From Pedobacter nutrimenti (GTDB lineage Bacteria > Bacteroidota > Bacteroidia > Sphingobacteriales > Sphingobacteriaceae), in the NCBI RefSeq assembly GCF_003208655.1, contig NZ_QKLU01000002.1, positions 188,285 to 252,284 on the forward strand: 64,000 nucleotides of DNA, written 5' to 3'. This document shows positions 18,451 through 27,528 of this stretch, piece after piece. The translations under genes were made by a program, and so were the position numbers. The notes beneath the pieces were generated by a model that was given only the letters and a program-made list of their open reading frames with translations, was not told the origin of the DNA and searched no databases. Every line of letters begins with the position of its first letter. The first letter of the stretch is position 1.

Positions 18451-19086
18451 TTATCTTTTTCTGAGCAATTGCAGATAATGCGCTCTGCTGATCATTTCGG
18501 CACCAAGACTTAATAAATGATCATTGGGAAGCTGACAATCTACCATATCGGGCCTTTTTTCCTGAACAAGCCATATTAAAGCCTGCTTGGAGGCGTTGCT
18601 GACCAGACTAAACATACTCTCCCCACAAAAAACACGGTTAACCCAAATCCCATACAGCCCGCCAACCAAATGACCGGACTGCCATACTTCAATACTATGG
18701 GCATAACCTTTTTTATGAAGATTAATATAAGCATCCTGCATCTGCTGCGTAATCCAGGTACCATCCTGATCTTTTCTAAAAACAGCTGCACAATGACCGA
18801 TTACCTCTTCAAACGCCTGGTCTTCTGTCACTTCAAACACCCCGTCCCTGATGATTTTCTTCATACTCTTACTTATTTTTAATCCATCAGGAAGGATAAC
18901 GCAGCGCTCATGTGGAGAAAACCAGCAAATGGGGTCTCCTTCGCTAAACCAGGGAAAAATGCCATTTTGGTAAGCCAGTAAAAGCCTGTCCATACTCAAA
19001 TCCCCTCCTATAGCCAGCAAACCATCAGGATCGGCAAGAGAAGGATCGGGGAATACGATTTCATTTTCCGGTAATCTGAAAACCAT
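18451..19086 (-). CDS. aat: leucyl/phenylalanyl-tRNA-protein transferase
   Basis: Transfers Leu or Phe from tRNA to proteins with N-terminal Lys or Arg, marking them for ClpS/ClpAP degradation (N-degron pathway). The 211 residues carry the family blocks FPDPSLADPDGLLAIGGDLS, GIFPWFSEGDPICWFSPHER, GLYGIWVNRVFCGESMFS and VDCQLPNDHLLSLGA. ATG at 19086 is preferred to the TTG at 19092. The stop codon abuts the convergent SNF2 gene (next base), so their 3' ends touch without a terminator between them. Confidence 0.95.
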   Translation of the reverse strand: MVFRLPENEIVFPDPSLADPDGLLAIGGDLSMDRLLLAYQNGIFPWFSEGDPICWFSPHERCVILPDGLKISKSMKKIIRDGVFEVTEDQAFEEVIGHCAAVFRKDQDGTWITQQMQDAYINLHKKGYAHSIEVWQSGHLVGGLYGIWVNRVFCGESMFSLVSNASKQALIWLVQEKRPDMVDCQLPNDHLLSLGAEMISRAHYLQLLRKR

Positions 19087-19160
19087 ATCCAAAATTACAA
19101 ACTAATCCTTAAACCTATTTGTCAATTCAGAGTCATACAAAAGTTTTAACCTGAATCTTT

Positions 19161-20591
19161 ATGACCAAAGAAGATAATTTCAGTAACGTCAAACACCTTT
19201 TTAACCGGGCCGGTTTTGGGATCTCCTATCCCGAGCTGCAGGAACTAGGGAACAAAAAACTACACAAATCCGTTCAGGAGCTCTTTTCCAAAGCAAAAGA
19301 AGTTTCTGACATCGCTTTTGTGGACAGCAACGACAATCGCCAGCGCCTGCTCATGCAGGCCGGTCTTGCAGCAAAAAAAGACCTCAGTCCTGAAGAAAAA
19401 ATGCAACGGCAGCAAATTATCCGTGAGCAAAATCTTAAAAGCCGTGACCTGAATATAGAATGGCTTCAAAAAATGATCAACACCAGCGCTCCCTTGCTGG
19501 AAAAAATGACCCTATTTTGGCATGGTCATTTTGCCTGCAGGAGCAATAACCCATATTATGCCCAGCAATTGAACAACATTCAACGGAAAAATGCATTGGG
19601 CAATTTTAAGACGCTGGTCATGGAGGTCTCCAAATCTCCGGCGATGCTTCAATACCTTAACAACCAACAAAACAGAAAGAACCATCCCAACGAAAATTTT
19701 GCACGGGAGCTGATGGAGCTTTTTACACTTGGCAGGGGAAATTATACAGAACAGGACATCAAAGAATCTGCACGGGCCTTTACCGGCTGGACGTATAACA
19801 AAGATGGTGAATTTCAATTCCGGCCGGCACTGCACGATGCAGAGCGAAAAAGTTTTTTTGGAAAAACAGGAAATTTTGATGGCGAAGACATCATAGACAT
19901 CATTCTGGAGAAACCTGCAACCGCAGAATTCATTTGTCGTAAGCTGTATGTCTTTTTTGTCAATGACAATCCAAACGAAAGCCATGTAAAAGAATTAGCG
20001 GCTCATTTTTACCAGCAGGGTTATGATATTGCTGCTGTGATGAAAAAAATATTTGAATCGGACTGGTTTTACGATCCCCAAAACATGGGGAATAAAATCA
20101 AGTCTCCCGTTGAATTTTTAACGGGCCTGAGCCGGCAGTTTTTTGTTACCTACAACAAACCGCAGGTGCTCATTCAATTGCAAAGCAGCCTGGGACAATA
20201 CCTTTTTAATCCCCCAAATGTTGCCGGCTGGCCTGGTGGAAAAAGCTGGATAGACAGTTCTTCACTCATGTTAAGAATGAGAATCCCCTCCCTGGTTCTG
20301 AACGACGGCATCATTGACTTTAGCGGTAAAGCAGATCCTGAAGACGAAGCAATTATTGCTTTGGGCAGTAAAAACAACAAAGCGAAACTGGTCAGGTCTT
20401 ACATCAATGCACAGGCAGACTGGGCTAAATTCCTGGGCACTTTGCCCGCAACCTGTAAGCCACCAGAGCTGGCCGCTTTTTTATTGCAACCCCCATTAAA
20501 TGAAAAGATCCGGTCTTTGCTGAGTAACGGAAAAGACTTGAAAAATGCAGCGATAGAGATTACCAGTACACCTGAATACCAATTGTGTTAA
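19161..20591 (+). CDS. DUF1800 family protein
   Basis: A 476-residue protein of the DUF1800 family, recognised by KHLFNRAGFGISYPEL at the N-terminus, the central FWHGHFACRSNNPY, RKNHPNENFARELMELFTLGRGNYTEQDI and ARAFTGWTYN, and the late PPNVAGWPGGKSWID. The role is unknown. Members are usually found, as here, directly before a DUF1501 gene, which suggests a joint exported or envelope-associated function. No N-terminal signal peptide is obvious, unlike its partner. DUF1501 starts 20 nt after the stop with a good AGGA-type site between, so they form an operon. Confidence 0.9.
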   Translation: MTKEDNFSNVKHLFNRAGFGISYPELQELGNKKLHKSVQELFSKAKEVSDIAFVDSNDNRQRLLMQAGLAAKKDLSPEEKMQRQQIIREQNLKSRDLNIEWLQKMINTSAPLLEKMTLFWHGHFACRSNNPYYAQQLNNIQRKNALGNFKTLVMEVSKSPAMLQYLNNQQNRKNHPNENFARELMELFTLGRGNYTEQDIKESARAFTGWTYNKDGEFQFRPALHDAERKSFFGKTGNFDGEDIIDIILEKPATAEFICRKLYVFFVNDNPNESHVKELAAHFYQQGYDIAAVMKKIFESDWFYDPQNMGNKIKSPVEFLTGLSRQFFVTYNKPQVLIQLQSSLGQYLFNPPNVAGWPGGKSWIDSSSLMLRMRIPSLVLNDGIIDFSGKADPEDEAIIALGSKNNKAKLVRSYINAQADWAKFLGTLPATCKPPELAAFLLQPPLNEKIRSLLSNGKDLKNAAIEITSTPEYQLC

Positions 20592-20611
20592 ACATTCCTA
20601 AGGAAGAGATC

Positions 20612-21811
20612 ATGAAAAGAAGAGATTTTTTAAGAAACTCCATATTTACCGCAGCAGGCGCCATCGCTGTTCCTGCCTTTATGAAACCCTTTGAGGCACT
20701 GGCACTAGATGAACTGAGCCTATACAAAAACCTGGTCGTCATTCAGCTGTCTGGTGGAAATGATGGCCTGAATACCATAATTCCTTATGGAAATGACATT
20801 TATTATCAGAAAAGAAAGGGTATTGCCATTAAACCCGAAGACCTGATCCGGTTGAACGATATGCAAGGGTTTAATCCAAACATGACAGCTCTGAAAGAAA
20901 TTTACGATCAGGGCTGGATGACCATTATTAATGATGTTGGTTACCCGAATCCCGACCGTTCGCACTTCCGCTCCATGGACATCTGGCAAACGGCCAGTGA
21001 TTCCAACCAATTCCTTTCGACCGGCTGGATCGGGCGTTATCTGGATTCCAATTGTCAGACCTGTAAGTTTCCTTACACCGCAATTGAAGTTGACGATAGC
21101 CTTTCTCTTGCCATGAAAGGCAACACCAAAAAAGGCATTGCCCTAAAAGATCCTGGTGCTTTATACAGAAACACCAATGAGCCTTTTTTTAAAGAAATGA
21201 TCAACCGAGAGAAAGCCCATCTGGATGAGGACAATCTGGGATACCTCTATAAAACGATGATAGAAACTTCCTCTTCTGCAGATTATATTCAAAATACCTC
21301 TAAAATCTATCAGAATAAATTTACCTACCCGGCAACACCATTTGCCAGCCAACTGAAAACCGTATCCAAATTCATCTCATCGGGCCTCAAAACAAGGGTG
21401 TATTATGTTTCCCTTAGTGGCTTTGATACTCACGTAAACCAAAATCAACAACAAGGGAACCTGCTGAAACAGTATTCAGAGGGCATCAATGCATTCCTGA
21501 AAGACTTGAAGCAAAACAACAAACTGGACGATACCCTGGTCATTACTTTTTCTGAATTTGGAAGAAGGGTAGAACAAAATGCAAGTAACGGAACTGACCA
21601 TGGGACGGCAAACAATATGCTGATCTTCGGTGGCCGCCTGAAAAAACAAGGCATTTACAACAACGCCCCCGACCTGGAGAACCTGGATTCAGGAGACCTG
21701 AAGTATCAGATCGATTTCAGACAGGTTTACGGGACCCTGCTGGACAAATGGCTGGATGTAAACAATGCCCAGATCCTGAACAAAAGGTTCAATACCCTGG
21801 ACTTCATTTAG
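20612..21811 (+). CDS. DUF1501 family protein with Tat signal
   Basis: A 399-residue DUF1501 protein. The N-terminus MKRRDFLRNSIFTAAGA has a twin-arginine motif (RRDFLR), so folded export by Tat is likely. Following motifs: LVVIQLSGGNDGLNTIIPYG, MTIINDVGYPNPDRSHF, SLSGFDTHVNQ, VITFSEFGRRVEQNASNGTDHGTANNM. These are the metal-site-like motifs of a sulfatase/alkaline-phosphatase-like fold, but no substrate is known. ATG at 20612 follows AGGAAGAG; an upstream in-frame start at 20585 would bury the Tat signal. Cotranscribed with DUF1800. Confidence 0.92.
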   Translation: MKRRDFLRNSIFTAAGAIAVPAFMKPFEALALDELSLYKNLVVIQLSGGNDGLNTIIPYGNDIYYQKRKGIAIKPEDLIRLNDMQGFNPNMTALKEIYDQGWMTIINDVGYPNPDRSHFRSMDIWQTASDSNQFLSTGWIGRYLDSNCQTCKFPYTAIEVDDSLSLAMKGNTKKGIALKDPGALYRNTNEPFFKEMINREKAHLDEDNLGYLYKTMIETSSSADYIQNTSKIYQNKFTYPATPFASQLKTVSKFISSGLKTRVYYVSLSGFDTHVNQNQQQGNLLKQYSEGINAFLKDLKQNNKLDDTLVITFSEFGRRVEQNASNGTDHGTANNMLIFGGRLKKQGIYNNAPDLENLDSGDLKYQIDFRQVYGTLLDKWLDVNNAQILNKRFNTLDFI

Positions 21812-22784
21812 ACCAGATCAGGCCAATGTGTTCGGAGTGCCTGATGGCCTCCTGACTGTTTTGAAACAGGCAGGTACTAATACCGTTTAATTCGGCCTGT
21901 TGTAGCATCTCCAAAGTCTGGGCCGTATTTTTCGAAACAATATTCCGGATATAGATCGCTTTAACCTGAGCAGGATATTTTGCTGCAATAGTCACATAGA
22001 TTTCCGGGTCACGCTGGGAATTGTCCCCTAAAAAAACAAACTTCTGATTGGGGAAAGCCTTCAGGATCCGCATGACCCTGATTAATTTTCCTTCATGCCC
22101 GGTCCTTCCTGTCCGGATCAGGCTTTTCCATCTTTTTATCTGATTCAGTAAAAATGCCCCTTCCGGAAGACCGTTAAAACGAAAGGTCTCTAACAGGTAA
22201 TCATACAAATTCCATTCGCTGCTGGACACATAGAAAAACGGATTGGGCTGCTCTTGCTCAGTATGGGATAAAGCCAGTAATTCATAATGCTCCTGCGTAT
22301 CCCGAAAAGTTTTCCTGGTGTGCGGATTTTTGATCAACAGCTCCCTTAACCTTCTGCCAAAACGGACAGAATGCGAAACCATCACGGTATCGTCAATGTC
22401 CGAAATAAAAGCATACTGCGTCACATGGGGAACATAGATTTTTCCCCAGCTTTCAGCCAGGAGCTCCTGGTCCTTTCCTATGGCCTGAACCCTTACCCGG
22501 TGCCATCCTGCACCGATGTTCCGCCTGGCAGCCCATTCAAATTTAAAAAAACCATCGTATTCTGTTTTCTGCTCCACAACATCCCCTTCAAATGTAAGCC
22601 GGACTTTCACAAAGGGGTAAGGCTTCAGGACAAATAGCTTCAACAAGTGGAGGATGTTCACAAAGAAATTATTGCTGAACAGCTGTTCTGTTTTTGCCCG
22701 GTACTTAAATACATGGCCATAAACCACCAAATCGTGTGTATGACCGTAACCATGATATACCTTTACGCTTACAGAATTATTCAT
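21804..22784 (-). CDS. App1-family phosphatidate phosphatase-like protein (DUF2183)
   Basis: A 326-residue HAD-type phosphatase. The DxDxT motif is SDIDDTV (Asp129, Asp131, Thr133), followed by YVSSSEWNLYDYL (motif II region), the conserved Lys in KLIRVM and the acidic FLGDNSQRDPEIY motif. This is the catalytic domain named after yeast App1, a Mg2+ phosphatidate phosphatase. An N-terminal beta-rich region of about 120 residues precedes it. No signal peptide. It is divergent from a lipid-kinase-like gene 43 nt away, and overlaps the DUF1501 3' end by 8 nt. Confidence 0.88.
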   Translation of the reverse strand: MNNSVSVKVYHGYGHTHDLVVYGHVFKYRAKTEQLFSNNFFVNILHLLKLFVLKPYPFVKVRLTFEGDVVEQKTEYDGFFKFEWAARRNIGAGWHRVRVQAIGKDQELLAESWGKIYVPHVTQYAFISDIDDTVMVSHSVRFGRRLRELLIKNPHTRKTFRDTQEHYELLALSHTEQEQPNPFFYVSSSEWNLYDYLLETFRFNGLPEGAFLLNQIKRWKSLIRTGRTGHEGKLIRVMRILKAFPNQKFVFLGDNSQRDPEIYVTIAAKYPAQVKAIYIRNIVSKNTAQTLEMLQQAELNGISTCLFQNSQEAIRHSEHIGLIWSK

Positions 22785-22827
22785 CTTAATTAAAACAGTG
22801 TAAGGGACAGGTTGTTTGTGCTCATAG

Positions 22828-23703
22828 ATGAATGATCAGATGAGCGCACATAAATTACTCTTTATTGTAAATCCCGGTGCGGGTAACCATAAAATGGATT
22901 TAAGTGCAATGATCCGTCAAAACCCCGCCGTACAAAAACATTCATTCGAGATTTTTGAATTGCAAAAAAACGACACCGTCGGCAAAATAAAAGAGTTGAT
23001 TTCCAAGTCCCGTGCAGGGCGGGTCATTGCCGCCGGAGGAGACGGGACACTAAAACTCGTCGCTGAATGCCTTTTAAAAAGCGGTACAGCCATTGGCCTG
23101 ATTCCTGCGGGTTCGGCAAACGGAATGGCCAAAGAACTCGGCATACCTACGGATTTCCAGCGGGCGCTGGAACTGGCCCTTTACGGATCTGCAAAAACCA
23201 TTCATGCCATCAGGATCAACGGAGCACTTTGCGTCCATCTGTCGGATATTGGTTTTAATGCTTATGTGGTTAAAAAATTTGATGACCTTCCCCAAAGGGG
23301 GATGTGGGCCTATGCAAAAGCAGCATGGCAGGCCCTTTGGCGTCATTATAAGATGGATGTCTTTATTAGTACCCAGGCAAAAGAAATCCGTTCAAAAGCG
23401 GCCATGGTTGTCATTGCGAATGCCACCATGTATGGTACGGGTGTAAAAATCAATCCGGCAGGCCAGCTCAGTGACGAACTTTTCGAAGTCATACTAATCA
23501 GGGAATATGCTGTTATGGAAATTCTGAAAATCCGCTTCACCAATCTGGCTTTTGATCCTGAAAAGATCCAGGTTTTTCAAACCAGGAAACTGAAAATCAG
23601 GACCAGATACAAAGCCCATTTCCAAGTGGATGGAGAGTATCTTGGAAAAACCAGGCAAATAGAGGCTGAGATTATTCCTGCAGCCATCCAGATCATTTTT
23701 TAA
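22828..23703 (+). CDS. diacylglycerol kinase-family lipid kinase (YegS/DgkB-like)
   Basis: A 291-residue soluble kinase. Motifs: FIVNPGAGN at residues 12-20, the nucleotide-binding AAGGDGTLKLVAE at 68-80, GLIPAGSANGMAKELG, and a C-terminal FQVDGEYLGK. This is the DAGK catalytic domain family, whose members phosphorylate diacylglycerol, sphingoid bases or related lipids. The acceptor cannot be assigned. ATG at 22828 is used; ATG at 22840 is possible. Divergent from the App1-type phosphatase, which would catalyse the opposite reaction if both act on diacylglycerol/phosphatidate. Confidence 0.88.
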   Translation: MNDQMSAHKLLFIVNPGAGNHKMDLSAMIRQNPAVQKHSFEIFELQKNDTVGKIKELISKSRAGRVIAAGGDGTLKLVAECLLKSGTAIGLIPAGSANGMAKELGIPTDFQRALELALYGSAKTIHAIRINGALCVHLSDIGFNAYVVKKFDDLPQRGMWAYAKAAWQALWRHYKMDVFISTQAKEIRSKAAMVVIANATMYGTGVKINPAGQLSDELFEVILIREYAVMEILKIRFTNLAFDPEKIQVFQTRKLKIRTRYKAHFQVDGEYLGKTRQIEAEIIPAAIQIIF

Positions 23704-23730
23704 GAAATACTATTTTTCAGCCAGGGAGGA

Positions 23731-24378
23731 TCAGTTGCAGTACTTTTTCAACAGTTCATCTGCAAGGTCAAAACCCATATTTTTGACAAACAAAAGATCC
23801 TCACAAGCGCCTTGCTTATCTTTTTGTTTTAGTTTTTTCATTGCATCTTTAATTTTCTGCTGCATAAAATCTTCCGTATAGCCCAATTCAGCTCTCAATG
23901 CAACCATTTTTGGCTCTTCCTCTTTATTGTAATTGCCCTTTTCCTTGTTTTTATAGAAATTCTGGATCACATTACTCATCCCTTCGCTTGCTTTGTACGC
24001 AATAATCGCCCGCTGAATTTCTGCTTTGTTTTTATACTCGCAGTTATAACCTTCCAGTTTAAAATTTACTGGCACCAGCAACAAGGCTGCCGTATCGGTG
24101 CCTTCAGGGACAATCCAATGTCCACTGCTCATCCGGATCAAACGCAGGGCCTCATCGTCCAGATCTGTTCCTATTCCGGATTTGACCGCAGAAAAAAACA
24201 CTTCTCCGGCTTTATTCAGTTTAAAACCAACCCTAACTGTTCCCTGAATACAATTGGCTAAAGAATAAGGGGGATAAACTGTATTGTCTTTTATAAAGGT
24301 TTCCAGGCCCCCTTTAATTGAGGGCTGGGCAGCAGCGGAAAATCCGATAAACAGCGATACAAAAAATAACCGTCCCAT
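23731..24378 (-). CDS. secreted protein with TonB C-terminal-like domain
   Basis: A 215-residue protein with a short signal peptide (cleavage after AAAQ likely, SAAAQPS). Residues about 25-115 look like a TonB_C domain: YPPYSLANCIQGTVRVGFKLNKAGEV, GIGTDLDDEALRLIRMSSGHW. The C-terminal half is helical and charged, with KKLKQKDKQGACEDL. There is no N-terminal membrane anchor-plus-Pro-rich linker as in true TonB, so this is not an energy transducer for a receptor but one of the periplasmic single-domain forms common in Bacteroidota. Role unknown. The stop lies 27 nt from the convergent lipid kinase gene. Confidence 0.7.
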   Translation of the reverse strand: MGRLFFVSLFIGFSAAAQPSIKGGLETFIKDNTVYPPYSLANCIQGTVRVGFKLNKAGEVFFSAVKSGIGTDLDDEALRLIRMSSGHWIVPEGTDTAALLLVPVNFKLEGYNCEYKNKAEIQRAIIAYKASEGMSNVIQNFYKNKEKGNYNKEEEPKMVALRAELGYTEDFMQQKIKDAMKKLKQKDKQGACEDLLFVKNMGFDLADELLKKYCN

Positions 24379-24394
24379 ACCCTAATTTACGAAT

Positions 24395-25102
24395 TTAAAT
24401 CTGTTTTGATTTAAAAGTATGTTTTAATATAAATCCCGGATCAGGGCTATTGGTCAGGTAGGGTTCCCTTTCCGAAAAACGGCAAACCCCTGGGTAATCC
24501 CCTTTTAGTCCTTTCATACTGAACATCAGCTGAAAATGAAGGTGCGGTGGCCAGTGGCCATTTTCTTCGGGCGCTCCAAACCAGGCAAAAAGCTCTCCCT
24601 TTCTGATCAGTTTTCCTTCCTCAAGTCCTTCCAACGACTTTAAACTCAGATGACCGTACAATCCATAAACGGCCAGATCATCCAGCAAGTATTTGAGTAT
24701 AACGGTCGCTCCATAATCCCCAAAAAAATTATTGAACTTAAAACTATGTACCTCCGCTTCATGAAAGTTATAAACAGGTGTACCGGCGGGTCCCCAGATG
24801 TCTACGCCCAGATGAAGCCGCCTCGGTTCTTCAGTTCCATCAAACCGGGCACTTCTGGCATAAATGGTCCGATGTTCATTATAACCACCAATACCATATC
24901 TGCAATGCGCTGAACTGAGTTTCTGTCTTACCCAGGCAGAGAACAGATCCGTATCTGCAACAAGTTCGGCATTCAGATCTGTATTGTTCGCTGTAAAATC
25001 AAATGGGTAAAGCTCATCCTCAAACTCCTCAAAATCCACTACTTTACCCACCAAAACATCATTTCTATTGAAGTAATTTTCAAACTTCTCTGTAAGGGTC
25101 AT
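24395..25102 (-). CDS. M23 (LytM-type) metallopeptidase-family protein without signal peptide
   Basis: A 235-residue protein with the LytM zinc motifs: HLGVDIWGPAGTPV (His97, Asp101) and WPPHLHFQL (HxH near 198-200), plus GLYGHLS with the third His. Family enzymes cut glycine- or D-Ala-linked peptide bonds in the cell wall and are normally exported. Here the N-terminus MTLTEKFENYFNRND is acidic and lacks a signal peptide, lipobox or membrane helix. It may be cytosolic, exported by another route, or act on a non-wall substrate. It starts 27 nt after rbfA on the same strand. Confidence 0.85.
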   Translation of the reverse strand: MTLTEKFENYFNRNDVLVGKVVDFEEFEDELYPFDFTANNTDLNAELVADTDLFSAWVRQKLSSAHCRYGIGGYNEHRTIYARSARFDGTEEPRRLHLGVDIWGPAGTPVYNFHEAEVHSFKFNNFFGDYGATVILKYLLDDLAVYGLYGHLSLKSLEGLEEGKLIRKGELFAWFGAPEENGHWPPHLHFQLMFSMKGLKGDYPGVCRFSEREPYLTNSPDPGFILKHTFKSKQI

Positions 25103-25129
25103 GCGTTAATGTGTATTGTTCAACAGAGG

Positions 25130-25504
25130 TTACCCTTCCTGATCCGTATCTTTTCTGTCTTTGGAAATCTTGTCAAAGATTTTATCCATATGCTCCACAT
25201 ACTCATTTGTATCATCAACAAAAAAACTAAGTGTTGGGACAATTCTTGCCTGATGGCGGATCCTTGAGCCCAGCTTATAACGGATTTCTCCTGCATGAGC
25301 ATTTACGGTTGCCACCGATAAAGAGGTATTGTTTGTGTTTAAAAAGCTCAGATAAACCTTTGCTACAGCAAGATCAGAAGAAACCCTGACTTTGGTTATG
25401 GTCACCAGTGTATTTGGCAAATAAGCCGCTCCTTCCCGTTGAAAAATTGCTGCAAGCTCTTCCTGCAGCACGCCTGCAAATTTCTGTTGTCGTTTACTTT
25501 CCAT
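25130..25504 (-). CDS. rbfA: ribosome-binding factor A
   Basis: A 124-residue KH-like protein that binds the 30S subunit during late 16S rRNA maturation. Recognised by KRQQKFAGVLQEELAAIF at the N-terminus, VTITKVRVSSDLAVAKVYLSFL and the RHQARIVPTLSFFVDDTNEYVEHMDKI motif (typically LR..PxLxF..D). Length and motif order are normal. It follows hflX by 18 nt on the same strand, so a ribosome-related pair is likely cotranscribed. Confidence 0.95.
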   Translation of the reverse strand: MESKRQQKFAGVLQEELAAIFQREGAAYLPNTLVTITKVRVSSDLAVAKVYLSFLNTNNTSLSVATVNAHAGEIRYKLGSRIRHQARIVPTLSFFVDDTNEYVEHMDKIFDKISKDRKDTDQEG

Positions 25505-25522
25505 ATCGTCCTGATCTAAATG

Positions 25523-26713
25523 TTAATATAACAGCTTATCATAAGGATAACGCTGCGTGTGAAGCTCAATTACCTTATCATAAAGTAATTGTTTAAATTC
25601 TTCCAGATTTTCTTTGTGTAGCGCTGAAATAAATAAGGCAGGGGCATTATGATGTGCCATCCAGCTCTTTTTAAATTCGGCAAGGGTAAAGGGAGATTTT
25701 TCCTCCTCTGTTTCTGCAATTTCAGGGCTCACATAGGCGTCAATCTTATTGAACACCATAATGGTTTCTTTATCTCTTGCTCCAAGGTCCTTGAGTGTTT
25801 CGTTAACCACATGGATCTGGTCTTCAAAACTGCTGTGCGAAACATCCACCACATGGATAAGTATGTCTGCTTCCCTAACCTCATCCAATGTGGATTTAAA
25901 GCATTCCACCAGGTGGTGTGGCAGTTTCCGGATAAAACCTACAGTATCTGACAGCAAAAAAGGAAGATTATCGATCACCACTTTCCTGACAGTTGTATCC
26001 AGGGTTGCAAATAGTTTATTTTCTGCAAATACCTCTGACTTGCTCAGCATATTCATGATCGTTGATTTACCAACATTGGTATAACCCACCAGTGCCACAC
26101 GAATCAGCTGCCCCCTATTCTTTCTTTGGGTCTCATTTTGTTTGTCGATCAGTTTCAGGCGGTTTTTCAGTAAAGAGATCTTTTCCAGGATCATCCTTCT
26201 GTCACTCTCGATCTGGGTTTCCCCCGGGCCACGCATACCGATACCCCCTTTTTGACGTTCCAGGTGGGTCCATAAACGGGTCAAGCGTGGCAACAAATAT
26301 TGTAGCTGCGCCAGTTCAACCTGGGTTTTCGCCTGGGCGGTTTGTGCTCTTCCGGCAAAAATATCCAGAATCAGATTACTTCTGTCCAGAATCTTCACCT
26401 GAAGTTCCCTTTCAATGTTCCTGAGCTGAGAAGGTGAAAGTTCATCATCAAACACCACCATATCTATCTCTTCAGACTTTACATAAGCCTGTATTTCTTC
26501 CAGTTTACCAGTTCCTACGAAGGTGGCACGTTCCGGCCTGAGCATTTTTTGTGTAAACACCTGCTCTACCTTTCCTCCTGCAGTATCCACCAAAAAAGCC
26601 AGTTCGTCCAAATATTCTTTGGTTTCTTCGGGACTCTCCCCTGGTCTGATTACACCCACAAGAACGGCGCGTTCCTGTTTAAGTGCGGTGTCATAAAATT
26701 TTTGTTTTCCCAT
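25523..26713 (-). CDS. hflX: ribosome-associated GTPase HflX
   Basis: A 396-residue GTPase that binds the 50S subunit and can split stalled ribosomes. The N-terminal HflX domain has ATFVGTGKLEEIQ, VVFDDELSPSQLRNIE and VKILDRSNLILDIF; the coiled linker has GGIGMRGPGETQIESDRR; the G domain has G1 GYTNVGKST, G3 DTVGF, and G4 NKID. ATG at 26713 is used; a TTG 12 nt upstream is less likely. trpC ends 23 nt upstream on the same strand, so hflX-rbfA may receive transcription from the trp promoter. Confidence 0.96.
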   Translation of the reverse strand: MGKQKFYDTALKQERAVLVGVIRPGESPEETKEYLDELAFLVDTAGGKVEQVFTQKMLRPERATFVGTGKLEEIQAYVKSEEIDMVVFDDELSPSQLRNIERELQVKILDRSNLILDIFAGRAQTAQAKTQVELAQLQYLLPRLTRLWTHLERQKGGIGMRGPGETQIESDRRMILEKISLLKNRLKLIDKQNETQRKNRGQLIRVALVGYTNVGKSTIMNMLSKSEVFAENKLFATLDTTVRKVVIDNLPFLLSDTVGFIRKLPHHLVECFKSTLDEVREADILIHVVDVSHSSFEDQIHVVNETLKDLGARDKETIMVFNKIDAYVSPEIAETEEEKSPFTLAEFKKSWMAHHNAPALFISALHKENLEEFKQLLYDKVIELHTQRYPYDKLLY

Positions 26714-26736
26714 GTATCTTTGCAAAGATACAAAAG

Positions 26737-27528
26737 TTATACCGAGATTAAATCCCTGGCAAACTGACGTATGGCCTGGCCGGGGTCTCCTGTTTTCATA
26801 AAATTCTCCCCAATCAGAAAACCTTTAAAACCAACTGATTTCAAGCGCCTTATCGTTTCCACATCGCTAATTGCACTTTCAGATATCTTCACAAAATCAT
26901 CAGGGATCTGATCTGCAAGATCAAAAGAGGTCTGAATATTCACAGAAAAATCACCCAGGTTCCTGTTATTTACCCCAATTGCATCCAGTTCAGGACAAAC
27001 ACTCCGTTGCAATTCTTCCAGGTTGTGCACTTCCATAAGTACATTCAGACCCAGTCTTTTTGCAAAACCGGCCAGTGAACGGATTTCCCCGGGTGTCAAA
27101 ATAGCTGCGATCAGCAAAATAACATCTGCTCCCCAGGCTTTGGCCTCCAGAAGCTGATATTCATCAATGATAAAATCTTTTCTTAAAACAGGAATCTGAT
27201 TGACTGACCTCGCTTTGACCAGGTCATCCGGACTTCCTCCAAAAAAATCCCTGTCCGTTAGCACAGATAAAGCAGAAGCGCCCGCAGCAGCATAAGCTGC
27301 AGTAACCGTTTCGACTTTTACCTGGTCATTAATTACACCTTTGGACGGGGATCTCCTTTTGAACTCGGCAATGATCCCGTTCCGCTGTCCGTCCAGTAAA
27401 AAATCCCGGAAAGAATGTGTGGCCCTCCCGAAGGAAGCTGCAGATTCAAGCAGCCTGGCAGGGACATTTAGTTTTGCGTGTTCAACTTCTTCACGTTTTC
27501 GTAAAACGATCTTATCCAGAATATTCAT
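26737..27528 (-). CDS. trpC: indole-3-glycerol phosphate synthase
   Basis: Cyclises CdRP to indole-3-glycerol phosphate in tryptophan synthesis. A 263-residue TIM barrel with IIAEFKRRSPSKG (catalytic Lys and phosphate-binding Ser), ALSVLTDRDFFGGS, VLRKDFIIDEYQ, LMEVHN, IGVNNRNLGDF and VKISESAI near the C-terminus. It is not fused to trpF. The start overlaps trpG by 17 nt, indicating tight coupling. Confidence 0.96.
   Translation of the reverse strand: MNILDKIVLRKREEVEHAKLNVPARLLESAASFGRATHSFRDFLLDGQRNGIIAEFKRRSPSKGVINDQVKVETVTAAYAAAGASALSVLTDRDFFGGSPDDLVKARSVNQIPVLRKDFIIDEYQLLEAKAWGADVILLIAAILTPGEIRSLAGFAKRLGLNVLMEVHNLEELQRSVCPELDAIGVNNRNLGDFSVNIQTSFDLADQIPDDFVKISESAISDVETIRRLKSVGFKGFLIGENFMKTGDPGQAIRQFARDLISV

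Noticed and set aside
23731..24378. TonB energy transducer
   Set aside because: Only a TonB_C-like domain after a cleavable signal; no membrane anchor or Pro-rich linker.
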